Of a stretch of 64,000 nucleotides of DNA, positions 46,905 through 58,907 are shown one piece after another. This stretch comes from Humulus lupulus (lineage: Eukaryota; Streptophyta; Magnoliopsida; Rosales; Cannabaceae), in contig NC_084796.1 of assembly GCF_963169125.1 (NCBI RefSeq), forward strand, positions 83,907,888-83,971,887, given 5' to 3'. Position numbers and translations under genes: made by a program. Within the stretch, counting starts at the first letter, position 1, and every line of letters starts with the position of its first letter. The notes beneath the pieces were generated by a model. That model ran no database searches and was not told the DNA's origin. It saw nothing but the letters and a program-made list of their open reading frames with translations.

Positions 46905-49900
46905 TTACAAAGATTTTACAAATTCAAACATTTGCCTTTCTCTAGTAGATAAGTGCCTAGAATTTACATTAAGGATTCTAGCTTTGAGAGCTTGCCTTAT
47001 CAGATTATCGATTTTAAAGGCAGTGAAACAACTATCCTTAAAACAGCAAGAATTCCTATTATACCAGATATAATAGGTACAAGCAGCAAGTGAAGCAGCC
47101 ACAATGTGATGAATCCAGTCAGACTTCCAATTAGACAGCCAAGTCCAGTTCTCATAATTCACAGGCCAAAAAATCCCACCAAGCCAACGTGAAATCAGCT
47201 GTAAAACCATTCTAGAGAAGGTGCAGCCAAAGAAAAGATGACCATGGGACTCCTCAGCAAGATCACAAATTGGATAGTGAGTATTAGCTACTGGTATGTG
47301 ATGAGCTACCAGTAAATCCCGAGTTAGCAAGTGATGGTTAACAACCTGCCACAGTATAAATCTATGCTTAGGCATCGAAAGCTTACACCAAACTGGTTTA
47401 GCATAATCAACTTTCCCAATCCTCAGTCGCTGATTGTAAAAGGATCTCAGTTGAAACTCTCCATTGACCACTGCATTCTACAAGTCAGATTTTGATATCA
47501 ATTGACAGAATGACATCATTTTCCTCCAGTACTAGCTGGTATCAGTTTTAGGTTTATAACTCCAAATGCTTATTCCTTTTAGGTAAACACAGTTGACCCA
47601 CTTGACCCAAAGTTGGTCTTGTTTAGATTCAATTACCCATATATACTTTGCAAGTTTCAGCTTATTCCACATAGCCCCCTCCCTAAATCCTAAACCCCCA
47701 AAAGGCTTAGGACGACAGACTTGCTCCCAAGAAGTGAAGTGAAACTTACTGCGAGAACCACTCTCACCCCAAATAAATTGGCGACAAACTTTATCAATAT
47801 CATTCACAACACTTTGAGGAAGCATGAATATACTCATCCAATAAGTCCGAATACCCATTAGCACTGACTGAATTAGTTGGACTCTACCCGCATAAGAAAG
47901 ATGGCGGCTAGACCACACGTTGAGACACATCTGAATCTTTTTAAAAATAACATCACAATCTGCTGATTTCCGTTTGGTTGGACACAAAGGAACCCCTAGA
48001 TACTTCATAGGAAAACAGCCTTCAACCAGTTTCGAGCAAACCAGAATATTCGATTTAATCTCTGCAGAAACACCTCCAAAGTATATGTGAGACTTTGAGT
48101 AATTTATCATTAAGCCCGAGGATTTACCAAACTCAGCAAACACCTCATAAAGAACCTGAACAGAAGAAACAACTCCTTTGCAAAATATGATGAGATCGTC
48201 AGTAAAACAGAGATTAATGAGATTCAAAGACTTGCACATAGGATGAAATCTGAAATGATTATCCTTTGAAGCCCAGAATGCGAGTTAGATATTCCATTAC
48301 TATGACAAATAATAAAGGGGAAATAGGGTCTCCCTGCCGAAGCCCCTTTCCTTCTTTGAAATTCCCTTGAATCCTTCCATTCAAAACCAGTGAATAAGAT
48401 GATCCCCTCAAGCAAACCATAATCCAATAGATGAAACGGCTCGGAAAGCAAAGCATATTAAGTAAATTTTCTAAAAACTCCCAATCTATAGTATCATAAG
48501 CCTTGCTCAAATCTAACTTCATAGCACAACGAGGCAAGCTGTTCTTCCTATTATAACCTTTAATCAGATCTTGTAAGATGAGAACATTATACGCCAAAGA
48601 TCTTTGTTTGATAAATGCTCCCTGATTTAGATTGATCAGAGAGGGGAGAACCGCTGCCATTCGGTTACAAAGCATTTTCGAAATGCATTTGTAAACAGTG
48701 TTGCAGCAAGCTATAGGCTTGTAATCCGTAGCTTTTGATGGCTGGTCAACTTTCAAAATGAGTGAGAGGATAGTGTCATTGAGAGCTGGAGGAATTCTGC
48801 CAGAGATAAAAAAATCTAAAATAGCCTCAGAAATTTCCTTGCCAATATCTTTCCAAAGCACTTTGAAGAAACCCGCACCATAACCATCCGGGCCAGGACT
48901 TTTGACTGAACTGATACTATACATGGCTGAACGAACTTCATGGTAAGTAAAAGGTTTTATTAGATGCAGCTGGTCATCCAAACTTAACACAGGACCATTA
49001 CTAATACTCTCGGTATCAATCTGACCCAAAGCTCTGCTAGCATTGCCCAAGGGATTCTTAAAATGATGAAAATAATTATCTACAACCTTAGCATAATCAT
49101 CCACCAAACACTCATTATCATCAACATAAGCAATAATACGATTGGATAGCTGCCTCTTTTTCAAGCTAGCATGAAAGTACGTTGCATTTTCATCACCAAA
49201 TCTAAGCCAAGTTATCTTTCTTGTTTGATGAATATAACGTGAATATATCTTCTCATACCTGAAGAAAGACTGCTGCGCCTCCTTTTATTTTGACAGTAAC
49301 TCAGTATTTAGAGGATCAGAACAAAGATCATTTTGGGCCAGCTGATATTTAGTTCTGCTTTCCTCGTAATTATAAGTAACATCGCCCTTAGTTCTCCAAT
49401 TAAACTTTTTGAGACTATGCTTAAACCGAGTGAGTTTACCAACAAGACGGAATAGCCCTTGCCCCTCAAAAGGACGAGCCCAATTATGAAGAACTACTTC
49501 CCTGAATTTGTCATGAACAACCCACATGTTGAAAAATCGAAATGGCTTCACTCCCCTACTGTGGATATCCCTCTGTTTAATCAACAAGTAGAAATGATCT
49601 AAAATCACATCCCATTGAGCATATGATACAACTAATGGGAAGCTATCAAACCAGCTATCATTAGTGAAAACTCTATCCAGTTTGGAATATATCCGAGCTC
49701 CTCCATCTTGTTTATTGGTCCAAGTGTATTTAGGTCCCAAAGTCTTCATTTCTGTAGCCTCTCCCAAAGCCAACCAATGGCGAGCATCCTCCATATCTTT
49801 AACATAGATCTTCCACCAAGACGATCATCAGTATAGAAGACTGCATTAAAATCTCCCATAATGAGCCAAGGGGTAACCGGTCTCTGAACATTAGCTAAGT

Positions 49901-50270
49901 CAGACCATAAACTCTTTCTTGTCTCCAGCTGACTAGAGCCATAGATAACTGATAGGCAATAAGTCAAGTTCACACTAACTAGAGAAACTCTGCAATGAAG
50001 CAGTTGAGAAGTTTCCTGAATGACTTCTATCTTCATCATATGGGCTTTCCAAATGAGTAAAATCCGTCCCTCCACACCAATGCTGCTATAATAATTCCAA
50101 CCAACAAATGATGAATTCATAAGATCCCTTATTCTATCCCCTTTTAATTTTGTTTCAATCAAAGCTCCAATACCAACTTTATTCTTCCTGCAAACATCAA
50201 GAACTGTTTGCTGTTTATTCTTACTATTTAAACCCCTAACATTCCAGCTCAAAATGTTGTTGTTGTCCAT
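46905..50270 (-). pseudogene. LINE ORF2: endonuclease, reverse transcriptase, zf-RVT (broken)
   Basis: The start ATG at 50270. The APE-type endonuclease has ILSWNVRGLN, IETK and LIMGDFNAV. The reverse transcriptase spans about 48970-48100 with KSPGPDGYGAGFFK, LDLSKAYDTIDW, GLRQGDPISPLLF and an active site read as FTDD (CFTDDLIIF) instead of the usual FADD/YADD. The C-terminal zf-RVT is at 47400-47150 (WCKLSMPKHRFILWQVV, CDLAEESHGHLFFGC). Frames change near 49750-49790 and again near 48240-48260, and there is a stop at about 49285. About 1120 codons in total, close to the family length. It nicks target DNA and copies the element RNA when intact. Confidence 0.9.
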
Positions 50271-51526
50271 TTATTTCAGTGGGAATGGAAATAGCAGCTA
50301 CTTGTTTATGGTTTACCTGTAAAATATTAAATGAATTCCTATGCATTTCAGTTTGAGGTTTACCAGCAGACTTCTTCATTCCAACCTTTCGAGGGGTAAC
50401 CCATTTAGATCCACTAGGGTCAGATTGAGTTCCTCCCTGCTTTGTAACCCCAGTAGTCTCTTGTTGGCTCTGGTTTCTACTAATTGGAGTAGCAGCATCA
50501 GGTTCATTAACTATTGTAGTAACAGGATTAGGCTGGATTGAAGGCTCTGAGTTCTTCTTTATAACAGTTGGGGAATGCTTACAGACAGCAGTGGTATGAC
50601 CCAATTTCTTACAGTTAGTACACTTAGTGGGGAGCCACTCATACTCAATGGCTTGCTCCAAAATCTGACCTCTCTCATTTAGATAGTGGATATGCATAGG
50701 AATATGTTCAGCAATCTCCATATCAACTAAGATTCTAGCAAATTTGATCATAGTCCTTGCTTTTGTGACCTTATCTACCACAATAGGGGTGCCAATCGTG
50801 CTAACTAGAGCACTCATGCAATTAACACCCCAATATTGCAGCCCAAGACCTGGTAAACGAATCCAAACAAGGACAGATTTAACTGACCTTATAGTTTCAA
50901 CATCTGAAGACCAAGGTCTGAGAATTACTGGCTTTTTGTCAAAGTGAATCACTCCAGATTCAAGCACCATATCCCTAGTTGCCTCATCTCTAAATTAAAC
51001 CATTGTGAAACCGGAATTCATCCTGGCCACGCGATCAATTCCAAGATTACCCTGAATTCTCCTGAGAAACCCATCAAAAACAGCCAAAGGTGGGTTGGTC
51101 CCAATAACCATAACAAACTAGAGCAGATTTCCAGAAAGATGCCTCCACTGCTATCTCATCAATATCCAATTGAGCCACCAGTTTTCCATCTCGATGGATC
51201 GGGTCCTGAAAATGGAGTTTCGTGTATCCAAAATTGGGCATGGATTCCTTAAACTTAGACCAGTTTTCTTTGGCCGAGTCTTGGAAAGATTGGCCTTCTA
51301 CTTCAGCTGCCCAGGAGGCGGACCGACCTATCTTATCAATATCATCATGAGACTCAAGATCTTGAAGCTTTGGAGCAATTGTCTCCTCAGGCACCTCTGC
51401 CTCCATTTCCGTCCTTTCTTCCTCCACAATCAGTGTATTGGATGAAGGGAGCTCCGAACCGATTACACTAGCAAGCTTCTGCATAGTCTTCTTCCTTCTC
51501 GCCATGGAGAGAGAGGCTGAACTCAC
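50236..51526 (-). pseudogene. LINE ORF1 (RNA-binding, DUF4283 and CCHC type), frameshifted
   Basis: The start Met at 51526 (MSSASLSMARRKK) or the internal Met at 51505, close to the 5' end of the element. The N-terminal part (51526-51074) is acidic. After a frameshift between 51074 and 50970 the second part gives VLVWIRLPGLGLQYWGVNCM, VDKVTKARTMIKFARILVDM and the zinc knuckle CTNCKKLGHTTAVC, the plant LINE DUF4283 plus zf-CCHC_4 arrangement. ORF1 proteins coat the LINE RNA. The last 35 bases overlap the start of ORF2. Confidence 0.85.
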
Positions 51527-51579
51527 GCTTTTTGTTGGTACTATTACTATTGAGAAGTTTTTTCCCCATTTTGGATTTT

Positions 51580-53869
51580 GTTTTGCTGTTATTTTTTATC
51601 TTTTAAAATTTATTGTTTTCTTTGATTAAAGATTTTCTCATGGCAATTTTATAATAAATTCGATTTATATTTTTATGTTTGGGATGGTTTTTTGATGATT
51701 ACATTTTTTTTTTTTTTGTAATTTCATACTTTAGTTGGATTTGTGATAATTGTTTGACATATTTTGATATTTTGTATGGATTTCGATATATATATATATA
51801 TATTTATTTGTAAATAGGTTTTGATGTACTTCAATGCTTGCTCAATGTATTCAGTACTTATATATATTAAATTATAGCTATTGCAACGCAAGTTAATGGT
51901 TTCTCGATACATTTTTGACAAAATTAATAATTTGATACATGCATTTCAGTATATATATTTTGTCAAATATATTTATTATACATGTGTTGACTCGAGATTG
52001 TTAAATATATATTTTGTCAAATAATGTATTTACTTATGGGATTAGGGAATGAGTTTGAATACCCACGTTTACTTACCAAGACACGTTTGATAAAATATGA
52101 AAGAATTTGAATTATTATTTGTATTATGTTGTTTAATAAAATTATTCAGAAAGAGAATCAGATATATAAATTATCTTTTAATTTTTTATTTATACAAAAT
52201 AAAATAACAAATATAGAAGTCAATACCTTTAATGACATTCTTTAGATAATTGGGGGATAAACATTCTCATTATTTTCCTTCTTATCCTACCAAGTTTTCC
52301 AATTTCTTATTTTAGTAAACATAAAAATAAGAATCATTACCACACAAATGATTCTCATTCACCATGATAATTTATTAAGAAATGAGAATGAATTATGTAG
52401 GTCCTACCTAAATTTGGGATTAAGGAATGAGATTGGAAATCCCATGAGGTTGAGGATTGCTATTCTCATTCTTCTTTTGATAATGCATTAACAAATTTAT
52501 TCTTATATTAAAAGTTAAAAGTTAAAATTGGAATTTGTCTTTTGTATTTCGGTAACTTATAATTTATTTATTATAATTCCAAAGTGGAGTGATCACATTA
52601 ATAGGAGTTTTGTTGAATCTGATTTCGATTCTTGCTACTAAAGTAAACAACTTATTAGGATTATGATTCATTAATCCGATTTGAGGTAAATCCAATTGTA
52701 CGCTATTCCGATTACGTGCAAGTAAACATTAATGTTTTTAATTTTATGCACTAATATATCCATTATTGTTTTTTTTACTGCAAAACCACCCAATATTATG
52801 TTTTAGTTACAGTCATTACCCCAAGGTTGTTAGGTGTCATTTAAGCTGACTAAGCTACCAGATGTTAGTTTATTATTGGTCCACGCTATATTTTTAATGA
52901 AAATACTTATTAATTTATTTTAAAATTATAAAAAATGTAATTTAAATAATAAAATTCTAATTATTAAAAAAAATCAAAATTTGTTTTTTTCTCTTTCTTC
53001 TTCATCTACTTCTCGACACATCTCCCGTGAACCTCAAGAGACCCAAACCTCTACAAAATTCGACTACTAGCTTCTCAAACCTCTTCGATCAAGCGTGTAA
53101 ACAAGAATTCAAATCAACCTAGATGAAGAAAAAAAATTAGAGAGAAAGCTGATTTTTCTTCTTTTCAAAATTAAAAAAAAAAATCAAAACTTGAAAAATG
53201 ACAGCCATAACGTTCTTGAGATTATCCTTAGTGTTCTTGAATTCATATGTTTTTATCCAAATTAATTCTAAACAAAAAATTACTTCAACATCCCAAATTA
53301 ATATTTGAAATCTCAAATCAAATTCTTCAACATTTCAAATGCAAAGTCAAAATCAAGAGGTATTGTGGTATCTTATAGTTTGATTCAACTAAAACAAAAT
53401 CAAGAATCAAATTGACAAAAACAAAACAATTTCCGGTATTTATGCTGTAGTTACCACTCTAAAAAATAATATAAAAAAATGTGTTAATTTATATAAAAAA
53501 TTCATTATTTTTTCAGATATTAAACGATAAAAAAATTCATTAATTATTTTTAAATTATAATGGAAGCACATAACATCAAAATTTTGGACTTATAGTATTG
53601 CACATTAAAAAGTGTAATTTCCTCAACATCTACAAACAATAAATAATTAAATAAATACTAATGAAACATAAATATTAAATTCAAAATAATTTGATTATTA
53701 CCTTGAGAAACTTTAAATAATTAATACATATACACATGTACATAGTGGTGAACCCAGGAATTTTTTTTCACCATGGTCGAACATTTAAATTATTGTATTA
53801 AATATGCAAAATTTATGTTTGGTAAAAAAGTTTATAATAATTGAATGATATAAAAATATGAGAGTAACT
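51580..53869. other. AT-rich intergenic DNA with faint MITE-like sequence
   Basis: No gene supported. At 52065-52728, CACGTTTACTTACC at the left and its near reverse ACGTGCAAGTAAAC at the right suggest an old PIF/Harbinger-like MITE, and GGAATGAG / CTCATTC phrases recur inside. At 52985-53110 a CT-rich stretch with TCTTCATCTACTTCTCGACA resembles a transcribed leader, but I cannot tie it to a gene. Confidence 0.35.
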
Positions 53870-55055
53870 ACAATACCGCACGTTTTTTATGCGGTATAAT
53901 GTCGCATGTTTTTTATGTGGTACAATACCGCACATTTCTACTTACACAATGCAAAAGTTATAATCCCAGTTTTTTCTATGATGATGATCTTTGTAGTTAG
54001 AGTAGGCATTTTGCACGTTTTTGGAAAATTCAATGAAGTTTAGAGTGCTAAAAACAAAGTCCAAGCCAATGCTGTCAAAATAATGCGTGCGTGATGAAAA
54101 TGAGAGTTTAAACCCTGTTTTCGATACTTTAAACTATTTCAAATTTCCTAAAAACATGTAAGATGTCTGCTTTAACTATAATATACATTGTTATGTAAAA
54201 AAGCTTAGATTATAACTGTTGACGCGGTTCTTCGCCAACAGGTAATTAAGAGAAAGAGAGAAAAAGATTAGTGCTGGAAATAGAACCGTCACAGATATGG
54301 AATCTTAGAGGATGAACTAGGTGACTCAAGATACGTTTTTTAAGTGGTTCGAAAGTTAAAATCCCTCTACTCCACTAGTCAATATTATTGATATATTCTG
54401 GGTATTTGGTTACAAAGTGTATATCTCTTTGGAGACTATTGTTTTTCCAACCCTTATCAACTCCCAGGGTCTCCATATTTATAGGAGAAGGCACCTGGAA
54501 GTTGGTAAGGGGGTCATCTCGTGACCTTATTATTTGTCATATCAACTCTGTGACATTCATGATTAATTCCTAAACCTGACACATGAGTATGGTCAAATCG
54601 ATAGATGAGGAGATAATGGGCCGCACGGCCCAACCCAGCCGTGGGTGTCTGAATACGCACGTTCCTGCTGCGTGTCCGAGAAGTCAGGGAGATATCGGAC
54701 ACGTGATGTCAGATATAGGCACGTTTATCTTGCGTGTGTTGACTTTACAAAAGGTCAGAGATCCACGAGAAGCTCATACCACGAGCTTCATCCCTGACCC
54801 GACCTTCGGCCTTCAGACTCCTTCCCCCAGTCTTGGGCAGTCCTGGGCGAGTCCTTGAGGATACCTCGAGCTAAAGGGGGTACGACCTTGAAAACAGGAT
54901 CTCCGACCTGGGGAAACTCACGGGCTAACCGTGATTAGTCCGAGGCTCGACCTGTTAATCAGCCCGTGGGAAAATCAGGGCGTACAATAACTTATGCACG
55001 TATGTAAATTAGAACGTGTACCGTATAAAAAACATGTGGTATCATAACTGCTCGC
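53870..55055. mobile_element. Palindromic MITE copy 3, split by a solo LTR
   Basis: The left arm ACCGCACGTTTTTTATGCGGT (53895-53915) is mirrored by the right arm ACCGTATAAAAAACATGTGGT (55020-55040). Removing the solo LTR and one duplication leaves about 410 bp, the same size as copies 1 and 2. The inner part (GTTTAAACCCTGTTTTCGAT) matches that family. Here the ends have an extra tandem ATACCGCA(C/T) stretch at 53893-53935. Confidence 0.65.
54217..54986 (+). mobile_element. Solo LTR, third LTR family
   Basis: TGTTGACGCGG...GGGCGTACA, 770 bp, flanked by ATAAC at 54212-54216 and 54987-54991. No internal sequence, so it arose by LTR-LTR recombination. No clear similarity to the other LTRs in the window. 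Orientation cannot be fixed; plus is arbitrary. On the minus strand TATAAATATGGAGACC (near 54470-54485) may be the promoter, which would favour minus. Confidence 0.85.
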
Positions 55056-55262
55056 TAAATGTATTTATGAAAAAAAAAGTACATAAAAAAAGTGTGAAAA
55101 TTATATAATTTTTTTTTACCAAAAACTAATATATATATATAAATACACAGAGAGTGAGGGTGGGCAATTGCCCTGGGCCTTGAGTAGGTCTTCTTATGCA
55201 TGTACATAACAAAACAATATAACAATTAATAATTTATTAGTTTTATGTTGTTACTAACTATA

Positions 55263-55470
55263 GAGGTATTGTAGGAAAATTATAATATAATTTTTTTATA
55301 TGATTGTGTACATTGTAATTATTTAGAACATCTCGCAAATTTTTGAGAAATTTTAAATAATTTATTATATCGAAAATAAATTCAAACAATTTATTGCACG
55401 TGTGCTTGTTGTTTTTTTGTGAAGTGAAATAAATTGTTTAAACAGATTGTATGGTAGAATTCCCCAAATG
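55263..55470. mobile_element. Partial copy of the palindromic MITE family
   Basis: It contains TGTGTACATTGTAATTATTT, AGAACATCTCGCAAATTTTTG and TTCAAACAATTTATTGCACG, the diverged left arm and centre of the family; most of the right arm is missing. Confidence 0.5.
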
Positions 55471-55833
55471 TCTGTATATTTTAATTTTTAAATGCATATA
55501 AATTCATTGCATATTAGCACCACTTATTATCAATTCCATTATAAAGTCCACATTATTCCCCCAAAAAAAAACCCGGGATTGTAATTTTTTAACATTATTA
55601 TAAGATTTATTATATTAACATGTCTTATAAATGCAATCTCTTATTATTATTTAAGTGGTCAACATCACATAGTAATTATTGATTTAGTAATGTTAGATAC
55701 ATACTTAAAATATATTTACTAATGTGACAATGTTTCAAACCACACATAAAAATAATATAAGCCTACTTTAACAAATTCGAATGGTTTTAATTGCATGTAC
55801 ATTTTAATTGTGTAAAAATGAGTATGTGGGGAG

Positions 55834-56557
55834 TAGAGCTGTAAATATGGGCCGGGCTTTTGAGCACGGCACGAAACCGGCACGAGCACGACATGGCACG
55901 AAAAAATATGGGCTTGGGCCAGGCACGGCACGACACGACAAGCCTGAAGGCACGACACGAAAGCATGAATAAACTAGCCCGAAAGCACGACATGATAAAA
56001 AACTCGATATTTTGACATTAATAATCATAATAAATTTTTATATGTCAATAATTAATAAATTAAAATGATAATATATGTCTTATTTTTCTCAATATTTATA
56101 TTTTTATAATTATATTAATTTATTTTAAGATTTGTTAGTTAAATTTTTAGCATTTATTAGTAGGTATTAAAATTCTAATAATTATCTTTGATATAATTTT
56201 GTGTAAAATATTGTTAAAAATTATATAAAAATATCTAAAATTATAATTTAAACAAAGAAATGTATTTGGTTTGGTAGTAAGTCCATTGATGGTTAAAGAT
56301 GAGGTGGAGGGTTCAATTCTCCATCCTCACATTTTTTAGCAAAAAAAAAATGGGCCCAAATTTGGGCCCGAATATAGAAAGTGGGCCAGCCCGACTTGGG
56401 CCCGATACGGCACGACATGGGCCGGGCCCATAGGCTGTGCTGGGCCTACTCTTTCAAAAATGGGCCGGGCCGGCCCGGCACGAATTGAATATGGGCCAAA
56501 TTTATCGAAAGCACGAAAATGTGGGCCAGGCCGGGCCGGCCCACATTTGCAGCACTA
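55834..56557. mobile_element. Non-autonomous hAT element
   Basis: An 8-bp target duplication GTGGGGAG lies at 55826-55833 and 56558-56565. Terminal repeats TAGAGCTGTAAATATGGGCC (left) and TAGTGCTGCAAATGTGGGCC (right, reversed). Subterminal regions are GC-rich and packed with GGCACGACACG / GGGCCGGGCC words, while the middle (56030-56340) is AT-rich. No transposase, 724 bp. It carries a tRNA-like segment at 56262-56345. Confidence 0.9.
56262..56345 (+). other. tRNA-like / SINE-like segment inside the hAT element
   Basis: A canonical T-arm shape GGAGG-GTTCAAT-TCTCC at 56310-56335, giving the box-B-like GGTTCAATTCT, preceded by TTGGTAGTAAGTCC and TGATGGTTAAAGATGAGGT and followed by a T run and a run of A. 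The acceptor stem does not pair, so it is not a working tRNA. It could be a tRNA-derived SINE head. Confidence 0.35.
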
Positions 56558-56578
56558 GTGGGGAGCATTACAATTATA

Positions 56579-56985
56579 GGGTGAGACTATAATAAGATAC
56601 ACATTTTTTCCTTATTGGTAAGATACCATCTTGCTTTAGCCACGAAAATCAATTATGATTATAATTTTCTTTATAATGGTATTTATTGGTAATCATAACA
56701 AGCCTCATGCAAATTTTTGGAAAATTCTTGATGATTTACAGTGACGAAATCAGGTTTCAAAACTCTATTTTACACGCATACAAAAAAAATAGTTTAACAG
56801 ACTGTTTAAACCCTGATTTCAATACCATAAATTATTCTATAATTTTTTGAAAAAATTACAAAAAACATGTTATGACTACAATGATCACCGTCATAAAAAA
56901 ATCGTAACTGATTTACATGTTTAAATCACGATCGTGCTCTACCAACAAAGTAAAAATACTACTTTATTGTAGATTTTCCCAACAA
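56579..56985. mobile_element. Palindromic MITE copy 4
   Basis: The left GACTATAATAAGATAC and right CTACTTTATTGTAGATTTTCCC ends are inverted. The centre TTTCAAAACTC...GTTTAAACCCTGATTTC matches the family. ACAATTATA occurs directly at the left (56570-56578) and at 56986-56994, a possible 9-bp Mutator-type target duplication, though the last 5 bases before the right copy do not pair with the left end. Confidence 0.65.
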
Positions 56986-56994
56986 ACAATTATA

Positions 56995-58489
56995 TATATA
57001 GTTCTTACATAATAATTGTTTAATTGTTTAGATGTAAACCTATAAATGAGTTTACAAGTAAACTGTGTCAAAATGTTGATGCCCTAGTATTGACGCGTCT
57101 AGCCTGTCCTTACTAAATGGGAAAGTTTGAGTTACACATGCACCATATGATATGAATAGCTGTCTCCTACTGCAACTCATTAATTAGGGTCCCAAAAATA
57201 ATGACACCCACTTTCACCCTGTCAGGACTTAGTCACTCGTTTCATTTCCGTCTTTTCTTTTAGCCTTTTTTGCTCAAACTATTCTTGTAGCATTGCTTTA
57301 CAGTCAGTGCTTCATTTTTTTTTTTTAAATTTATGCAATATAATTTTCTTTTATTACTTGACTATTCAAGTAAGTAAACCGATTGATTTGGGCAAAAAAT
57401 ATATATATAAACAAATAGCCAACTGTGCAGTAAGATGATTCTATTACTATAATTTTTTTGTTCACGGCCTCTTTTTCCAATTATTTATTTATTACATATT
57501 GTAATATAAATTGACACTATAGTGATATATGTATATAAGAACAAACAATCGGTATTTTACAAGTGGTTAAAGTTGACTAATAAGTATAAGAAATAATAAA
57601 ATTAAAAAGGTCGGACATCAATTTGTAAGTAATGGAAAGTAGAAGGGATAGGGTAAAAATTATTAAAATTTAGAGATTTAATAAGTATTTTTTTAAAGTG
57701 AACTGCCCCCCCCCCCCCCCCCCCCACTCTTTGGCAGCTTTTTTAGTTAAATAAAGTGTTTTTATGGCAAAAAATAAGAATAATTTTAGAAAAGAAAATA
57801 TGTGAAAGTTGAAAAAGGGGTTGGAAAGTAATTTACTTAAAGTGTCAAAATATGTCATGACTAAAAGATTAAAAGTGACAAAACTTCTTTAGGCGGCACA
57901 TCATATAGCAACACATGAATACAAATTATGTTTGGACTCACACATTATGATTTATAAATACATATAGGCGATCGATTTTGTGTCATTTGCGAAAAAAAAT
58001 AGAATGCAATTCGTTGTGTAGATGGAGATGGTCTCACATACTTTATTGATTTTATAATTGTGTTACAACTGACTGGTGAAGGTTTTGTTGACCGGTTGAC
58101 ATTTTTATTTTATATTTTGTTAAAAATTATAAGTTTAATAATACAGAATGTGACAATATTCGAATATAAGTACAACAGGTGGTGGATCCGTAGTGTCAGT
58201 GGGGAGGGCATTATTGTCTAAACTCACAAACATTTATGGGTGGGAGTTTTGTAATATTTTGAAAGTACATAATAACACGTACTGTGAATGTTGAGTAATA
58301 TAAATGAGTACATCAAGCTGAATGTTGAAGCACATTGAATGTTATGAGAACATGCACAAAATGAATAAAACGCATGCAAATGACATTTTTTATACGAATT
58401 TTTGTTGAATATATGCTATTCAGGTAATTTGGAGTAGTATTAATTGAAGATGAAACGATTGTCTATAACTTGAAATGTAAAATAATAAT
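56995..58489. other. Intergenic DNA without recognised gene
   Basis: Less repetitive than its surroundings, with non-repeat stretches such as 57060-57260 and 57860-58060. No open frame with recognisable content. A run of 20 C lies at 57706-57725. Confidence 0.5.
57706..57725 (+). repeat. Run of 20 cytosines
   Basis: Uninterrupted C run in AT-rich DNA. The length may vary between molecules or by sequencing error. Confidence 0.95.
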
Positions 58490-58907
58490 TGTTATACCTA
58501 TTTTTGGAGTATCATTACCCATCAGCCCAGATCATGCCTAAAGCCTAGTCAATTGTAACTTTGTATAATTCTTGGGCCAAGCCCACACTCAACTGTAACC
58601 CTAGCTCTTCAATATAAATAAGAGGAGAAGTAAAGGGGCGACATCTTTTTCACAGAGAGAGTTCTCTCCATCTTCAATGGAGTCAAATAGCTAAAAGCTA
58701 AATACAAATGTAATCCATGACTTGCAAGATCGACAATAGTGGCTGAGTGGATGTAGGCTATCTTTTTGGGGCTGAACCACTATAAAACTCTCTCTATCCA
58801 TTATTTCTGGGCACTAGACACATTTCTTATATTTTATTTAGCTATAAAATATATTCTCAATATTATTCATTGAGTGTTAGACGAGTTAACGAAAAAATGA
58901 GTCAACA
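58490..58907 (+). repeat. 5' LTR of the small element
   Basis: 418 bp. TATAAATA at 58613-58620, then a GAGAGAG leader. The terminal part holds GGGGCTGAACCACTATAAAA (58769-58788), shared with the LTRs at 5005 and 10142. Confidence 0.9.
58613..58620 (+). promoter_or_regulatory. TATA box of the 5' LTR
   Basis: TATAAATA followed by AGAGGAG; repeated at 60692-60699 in the 3' LTR. Confidence 0.6.

Larger units (their letters stand above)
46825..51564 (-). mobile_element. Full-length L1-type LINE, mutated
   Basis: It is flanked by a 15-bp target duplication CCCATTTTGGATTTT at 46810-46824 and 51565-51579. The poly(A) tail appears as a T run at 46821-46831. Order on the minus strand: short 5' UTR, ORF1 (51526-50236), ORF2 (50270-46905), tail. 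At 4.74 kb it reaches from 5' UTR to tail, but frameshifts and stops in both genes make it inactive. Confidence 0.95.

Noticed and set aside
50341..50947. Plus-strand open frames opposite the LINE
   Set aside because: Antisense shadows of ORF1, with no independent features.
55719..56028. Cys/Arg-rich minus-strand open frames
   Set aside because: They lie in the GC-rich end of the hAT element and reflect its GGCACGA repeats.
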